Assembly (NCBI RefSeq): GCF_004298145.1
Contig: NZ_SCRH01000026.1
Coordinates: 27,597-91,596 of the forward strand
Direction: 5' to 3'
DNA from: Mycobacterium sp.
GTDB lineage: Bacteria; Actinomycetota; Actinomycetes; Mycobacteriales; Mycobacteriaceae
DNA length: 64,000 nt
Position 1 is the first letter of the stretch. The number at the start of each line of letters is the position of its first letter. Made by a program: the position numbers and the translations under genes. This document shows, piece by piece, positions 60,384 to 64,000 of this stretch. The notes beneath the pieces were generated by a model. It was not told the origin of the DNA. It did no database searches and was given only the letters and a program-made list of their open reading frames with translations.

Positions 60384-60485
60384 GTGGCGATCGCGAGTGC
60401 GGCGGTGCCGGGCGAAGCGGGTCGTCACCGGTCGGGTCTTGTGGCGATCGCGAGTGCGGCGGTGCCGGGCGAAGCGGGTCGCCAC
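60384..60485. repeat. 45-bp intergenic repeat element, copies B and C in tandem
   Basis: Copies at 60384-60428 and 60441-60485 (period 57) are identical except for one base near the end. Each starts GTGGCGATCGCGAG and ends GGGTCG(C/T)CAC, so the ends are inverted repeats. They match 46578-46622 in reverse orientation. They fill the gap between two convergent genes. Confidence 0.75.
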
Positions 60486-60493
60486 CATCGGGT

Positions 60494-61321
60494 CTACGCG
60501 CTGCGCTTTGTCGCGGTGACCAGCAGGTACTCCCAGCGCATGGTGCCGTCGACGAGGTGGTGCTGCGCGAGCTCGACGAGCTGGGCGTCGAGCTCGGCGG
60601 CCAGCACCCGGTTGTGGCTGATGTTCGCGTAGGCCTCGATCGTGGGCCCGTAGTGCCTTTTGAAGTAGGCGTGTACGGCCTCGGCGCTGCCGAACCGGTT
60701 GACCGCCAACGTGCCACGCGCCGTGGTGATTTCGCTGATGCGCTCGCCCAGCAGCGCGGTGACATAGCCAGGGCGCCCCCACAGCGCCGCCGGCGGCACG
60801 GGGTGCGACAGGCTCGGCCGGTACGGCCGAATGGTGGCCAGCATCCGGCCGAAGAAGCCTTCCGGGGTCCAGCTGATCACCCCGATCGTCCCGCCCGGCC
60901 GGCAGACCCGGACCAGCTCGTCGGCGGCGCGTTGCTGGTCGGGTGCGAACTGCACGCCGATCGCGGACATCACGACGTCGAATTCGCCGTCGCCGAACGG
61001 CAGCGCGTGCGCGTTGGCTTCCCGGTAGTCGATCTTCAAGGCCCGGGCGGCGGCCCGGTCGCGTGAGCGGAGGAGCAGCTCCGGGGTGAGGTCGGTGGAG
61101 ACGACGGCGGCGCCGGCGGCGGCGGCCGGCAGTGAGATATTGCCCGAGCCGGCGGCGACATCGAGGACCCGGACGCCGGGCCCGACGCCGGTGGCTTCGA
61201 CGAGAGTGGGGCCCAGCGGGGCCATCACCTCCTCGGCCATCAGGGCGTAGTCGCCCAGCGCCCAGACCGTGCGATGTGTGGCGGCGACGCTGGCGTCGCT
61301 GACGGTGGAGTCGAGGGTCAT
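60494..61321 (-). CDS. Class I SAM-dependent methyltransferase (Rv1405c-like)
   Basis: This 275-residue protein has motif I VRVLDVAAGSGNISLPAAAAGA (about 50-71), motif II STDLTPELL, post-motif ALPFGDGEFDVVMSAIGVQF and motif III RPGGTIGVISWTPEGFFG. It resembles the paired Rv1403c/Rv1405c methyltransferases; the substrate is unknown. Its position between the MarR gene and fmt points to Rv1405c, and the Rv1403c partner is absent. It is probably repressed by the MarR protein. Confidence 0.88.
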   Translation of the reverse strand: MTLDSTVSDASVAATHRTVWALGDYALMAEEVMAPLGPTLVEATGVGPGVRVLDVAAGSGNISLPAAAAGAAVVSTDLTPELLLRSRDRAAARALKIDYREANAHALPFGDGEFDVVMSAIGVQFAPDQQRAADELVRVCRPGGTIGVISWTPEGFFGRMLATIRPYRPSLSHPVPPAALWGRPGYVTALLGERISEITTARGTLAVNRFGSAEAVHAYFKRHYGPTIEAYANISHNRVLAAELDAQLVELAQHHLVDGTMRWEYLLVTATKRSA

Positions 61322-61402
61322 CAGACCTCCTTGGGGAAGGGAAGGGTCGTCTCTCGACGTCGTTGTCGACCTGCAGCGGCAGTGCGATCATGCCGCTGAA
61401 TA

Positions 61403-61426
61403 ATGGCTCCCAGAAATAGTAGCCAT
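61403..61426 (-). promoter_or_regulatory. Candidate MarR operator upstream of the methyltransferase
   Basis: ATGGCT and AGCCAT are perfect six-base arms around a twelve-base spacer, 81 bases upstream of the start. On the gene's strand it reads GGCTACTATTTCTGGGAGCC, sharing GCTAC...TTT...AGCCA with the MarR promoter element. TACTAT within it could serve as a -10. Confidence 0.45.
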
Positions 61427-61503
61427 AAGCAATAGTGTACGTTCGCAAATCCGGTCACCTCGGGCGGGTCCGGCGGGCGCCCGGAGCTTTCTAGACTGGG
61501 CCG

Positions 61504-62451
61504 GTGCGCCTCGTCTTCGCCGGTACCCCCGAACCCGCGCTGCCCGCACTGCGCCGCCTCATCGACTCGCCGCGCCACGAGGTGATCGCGGTGCTGACCC
61601 GCCCCGACGCCGCCGCCGGCCGGCGCGGCAAGCCGGAGCCGTCGCCGGTGGCCCGCGAGGCGCTGGACCGCGGCATCCCGGTGTTGCGGCCATCGCGGCC
61701 GAATTCGGAGGAATTCGTCGCGGAACTGTCGCGGTTGGCGCCGGAGTGCTGCGCGGTCGTGGCGTATGGCGCGCTGCTGCGCGACGACCTGCTCGCGGTG
61801 CCCCCGCGGGGCTGGATCAACCTGCATTTCTCGCTGCTGCCGGCCTGGCGCGGCGCGGCGCCGGTCCAAGCGGCCATCGCCGCGGGGGATACCATCACCG
61901 GGGCCTCGACGTTCCAGATCGAGCCGAGCCTGGACTCGGGCCCGATCTACGGAGTGGTGACCGAGACGATCCGCTCCACCGACACCGCGGGGGAACTGCT
62001 TGAGCGCCTGGCTATTTCGGGTGCGGCACTGTTGTCGACCACGTTGGACGGCATCGCGGACTCGACGTTGACACCGCAACCGCAACCGGCCGAGGGGGTC
62101 AGCATCGCGCCGAAGATCACCGTCGAGCAGGCCCGGGTGCGCTGGGAGGTGCCGGCCCTCGTGGTGGAACGTCGCATTCGCGCCGTCACGCCCAGCCCCG
62201 GCGCCTGGACGGTGATCGGCGACCTGCGCATCAAGCTCGGGCCGGTGGACGCCGGCAACGCATCCGGGATGGCCGCTCCGCCAGAACCGTTGCCGCCCGG
62301 CGCGATTCACGTCGACCGCAAATGCGTCTGGGTCGGCACGGGTTCCGATCCGGTTCGGCTGGGTCAAATCCAGCCGCCCGGAAAGAGATTCATGAATGCG
62401 GTTGACTGGGCGCGCGGTGCCCGGCTCGATCCCGCGGTGCGGGCTACATGA
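61504..62451 (+). CDS. fmt: Methionyl-tRNA formyltransferase
   Basis: A GTG start gives 315 residues. The N-terminal hydrolase-like domain starts [17 protein letters not shown]. The catalytic Asn-His-Asp set is present in [21 protein letters not shown] and [13 protein letters not shown]. The C-terminal tRNA-binding domain has [23 protein letters not shown]. It formylates initiator Met-tRNA. The stop overlaps the rsmB start by four bases. Confidence 0.96.
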   Translation: MRLVFAGTPEPALPALRRLIDSPRHEVIAVLTRPDAAAGRRGKPEPSPVAREALDRGIPVLRPSRPNSEEFVAELSRLAPECCAVVAYGALLRDDLLAVPPRGWINLHFSLLPAWRGAAPVQAAIAAGDTITGASTFQIEPSLDSGPIYGVVTETIRSTDTAGELLERLAISGAALLSTTLDGIADSTLTPQPQPAEGVSIAPKITVEQARVRWEVPALVVERRIRAVTPSPGAWTVIGDLRIKLGPVDAGNASGMAAPPEPLPPGAIHVDRKCVWVGTGSDPVRLGQIQPPGKRFMNAVDWARGARLDPAVRAT

Positions 62452-63911
62452 GCACCGGCCGTGACAGGCCCCAGCGCAACCGGCCAGACCGCAAGCCGGC
62501 GCGACCGCAACAACGCGACCGCCGTCCGCCCCAGCGGGATCGCCGGTCTCCGCGCCGGCCACTCGACCCGGCCCGGGCCGCCGCGTTCGATGTGCTTCGG
62601 GCGGTCAGCGAGCGCGACGCGTACGCGAACCTGGCCCTGCCTGCCTTGCTGCGCGAACGCGGAATCACCGGCCGCGACGCCGCATTCGCCACCGAGCTGA
62701 CCTACGGCACCTGCCGTAGCCGGGGCCTGCTCGACGCGGTCATCGGCGCGGCCGCGGAACGCTCGCCGGAAGCCATCGACCCCGTGCTGCTCGACCTGCT
62801 GCGCCTCGGCGCGTATCAACTGCTGCGCACCCGGGTCGACGCGCACGCCGCGGTGTCCACCACCGTCGAACAGGCTGGCATCGAATTCGACTCGGCGCGA
62901 GCGGGTTTCGTCAACGGGGTGCTGCGCACCATCTCCGGGCGCGACGAGAAGTCCTGGGTCGAGGAGCTGGCCCCGGACCCGGCACGGGATCCGATCGGGC
63001 ATGGCGCGTTCGTGCACGCCCATCCCCGGTGGATCGCCCAGGCCTTCGCCGACGCCCTGGGAGCGGCCGCGGGCGAACTCGACGCGGTGCTGGCCAGCGA
63101 TGACGAGCGACCCCAGGTGCATTTGGCCGCACGCGCCGGCGCGCTGACCGCCGCCGAACTGGCGGACGCGGTGGGTGGCACCGTCGGACGTTATTCGCCG
63201 TATGCGGTGTACCTGAGCGGCGGCGATCCCGGGCGGCTGGCGCCGGTGCGCGATGGCGTCGCTCTGGTCCAGGACGAGGGCAGCCAGCTGGTGGCCCGGG
63301 CGCTGACGCTGGCGCCGGTCGAGGGCGACGCCGGACACTGGCTGGACCTGTGTGCCGGACCGGGTGGGAAGACGGCGCTCCTCGCTTCGCTGGGAATGCA
63401 GCAGCACCCGGAGTCGGGGGTCCGGGTCACTGCGGTGGAGCCGGCCCCGCGTCGCGCCGATTTGGTGGCCGAGAACACCCGCGGGCTACCCGTCGACGTG
63501 CTGCGGGTCGACGGCCGGCACACCGATCTCGAGCCGACGTTCGACCGGGTCCTCGTCGACGCGCCCTGCACCGGGCTGGGGGCGCTGCGCCGCCGGCCCG
63601 AGGCCCGGTGGCGGCGCCAACCGGCCGACGTGCCGATGCTCACCAAGCTGCAGCGCGAGCTGCTCGGCGCCGCGATCGCGCTGACCCGCCCTGGCGGTGT
63701 GGTGCTCTACGCCACCTGCTCGCCGCACCTGGCCGAAACCGTCGGGGTGGTCGCCGACGCGCTGCGCCGCCATCCGGTGAGTGCACTGGACGCCCGCCCC
63801 TTATTCGAGCCCGTCGCCGACCTGGGCGACGGGCCCTATGTGCAGCTGTGGCCACACCGGCACGGCACCGACGCCATGTTCGCGGCCGCGCTGCGCCGCG
63901 AAGCGGGGTAG
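62448..63911 (+). CDS. rsmB: 16S rRNA (cytosine-5) methyltransferase RsmB/Fmu
   Basis: This 487-residue protein has a basic disordered start (about 1-45), a NusB-like domain (about 46-190, [23 protein letters not shown]...[13 protein letters not shown]) and the SAM domain. The SAM domain carries [18 protein letters not shown], motif [20 protein letters not shown] and the catalytic Cys in [12 protein letters not shown]. It methylates C967-type cytosine in the 30S subunit. The last 30 bases belong to a 58-bp tandem repeat that continues to the window end. Confidence 0.95.
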   Translation: MSTGRDRPQRNRPDRKPARPQQRDRRPPQRDRRSPRRPLDPARAAAFDVLRAVSERDAYANLALPALLRERGITGRDAAFATELTYGTCRSRGLLDAVIGAAAERSPEAIDPVLLDLLRLGAYQLLRTRVDAHAAVSTTVEQAGIEFDSARAGFVNGVLRTISGRDEKSWVEELAPDPARDPIGHGAFVHAHPRWIAQAFADALGAAAGELDAVLASDDERPQVHLAARAGALTAAELADAVGGTVGRYSPYAVYLSGGDPGRLAPVRDGVALVQDEGSQLVARALTLAPVEGDAGHWLDLCAGPGGKTALLASLGMQQHPESGVRVTAVEPAPRRADLVAENTRGLPVDVLRVDGRHTDLEPTFDRVLVDAPCTGLGALRRRPEARWRRQPADVPMLTKLQRELLGAAIALTRPGGVVLYATCSPHLAETVGVVADALRRHPVSALDARPLFEPVADLGDGPYVQLWPHRHGTDAMFAAALRREAG

Positions 63912-64000
63912 CGGGGCGGCGACACGAACAGACCCGGCCGCGGCCGCGCTGCGCCGCGAAGCGGGGTAGCGGGGCGGCGACACGAACAGACCCGGCCGCG
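63882..64000 (+). repeat. 58-bp tandem repeat spanning the rsmB stop codon
   Basis: Bases 63882-63939 and 63940-63997 are identical 58-mers, and the first three bases of a possible third unit close the window. Each unit begins GCGGCCGCGCTGCGCCGCG and contains the last codons of rsmB (LRREAG and TAG), so the gene's end is duplicated downstream as untranslated DNA. It is a VNTR-like locus. Confidence 0.85.

Noticed and set aside
60384..60485. CRISPR array
   Set aside because: There are only two units, the 12-base gap is not a spacer and no cas gene is present; it matches the dispersed 45-bp element instead.

Overview
The window is chromosomal DNA from a slow-growing, non-tuberculosis Mycobacterium. 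The sequence is GC-rich, GTG starts and 4-bp ATGA/GTGA stop-start overlaps are frequent, and gene content and order match Mycobacterium tuberculosis H37Rv from memory: Rv2571c down to Rv2531c (inverted relative to H37Rv numbering), then Rv1379 up to Rv1407. These two blocks are far apart in H37Rv but joined here. Species cannot be fixed without a database. H37Rv accessory genes I remember as interspersed (Rv2541-2550, Rv2561-2566, PE15/PPE20, lipH, Rv1403c) are absent.

Region 1 (1-3267) is a decaying accessory patch. Its base composition looks less GC-rich than the rest. It holds the 3' end of a secreted PASTA-like protein, a frameshifted small membrane protein, a DUF732 secreted protein, a frameshifted remnant of a cysteine-containing exported protein, a single-pass membrane protein and a phage-type (small-terminase-like) DNA-binding protein.

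Region 2 (3268-15663) is conserved core. It carries an F420-type nitroreductase, a FUSC exporter, a YjbR-like protein, and a transglutaminase / zinc metallopeptidase / ATP-grasp plus alpha-E cluster that looks like a predicted peptide-ligation system. It continues with a Gly/Pro-repeat membrane protein, RarA, a YCII protein, the Rv2557/Rv2558-like paralogous pair with a duplicated palindromic upstream element, and a YjbQ protein.

Region 3 (15795-28581) is the alaS-ruvX-mltG-aroE-prepilin peptidase-aroC-aroK-aroB-aroQ cluster, then pepQ, efp and nusB. It unites tRNA charging, cell-wall lytic activity and the shikimate pathway.

Region 4 (28677-37434) holds a large Orn/Lys/Arg decarboxylase and an accessory set. 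That set includes a two-component system whose kinase and regulator genes converge and overlap at their 3' ends, a four-repeat DUF347 membrane protein, a frameshifted HEAT-repeat pseudogene, a GNAT acetyltransferase and a serine hydrolase.

Region 5 (37740-46555) is the complete pyrimidine operon pyrR-pyrB-pyrC-(Rv1382-like)-carA-carB-pyrF. It is preceded by a promoter-like extended -10 and a hairpin that matches the PyrR-binding loop right in front of the Shine-Dalgarno sequence.

Region 6 (46578-64000) carries an HTH-Mop protein, mihF, gmk, rpoZ, coaBC and metK. These are followed by a truncated PNPOx-like remnant, the monooxygenase-cyp132 pair with its divergent AraC-type regulator, a LipI-like esterase, a YhhN protein, a helicase-motif-less PriA, a MarR regulator with a convergent methyltransferase, fmt and rsmB. 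Short intergenic repeats occur here: a 45-bp element in three copies and a 58-bp tandem repeat that duplicates the end of rsmB.

No tRNA, rRNA, CRISPR array or intact insertion sequence was seen.
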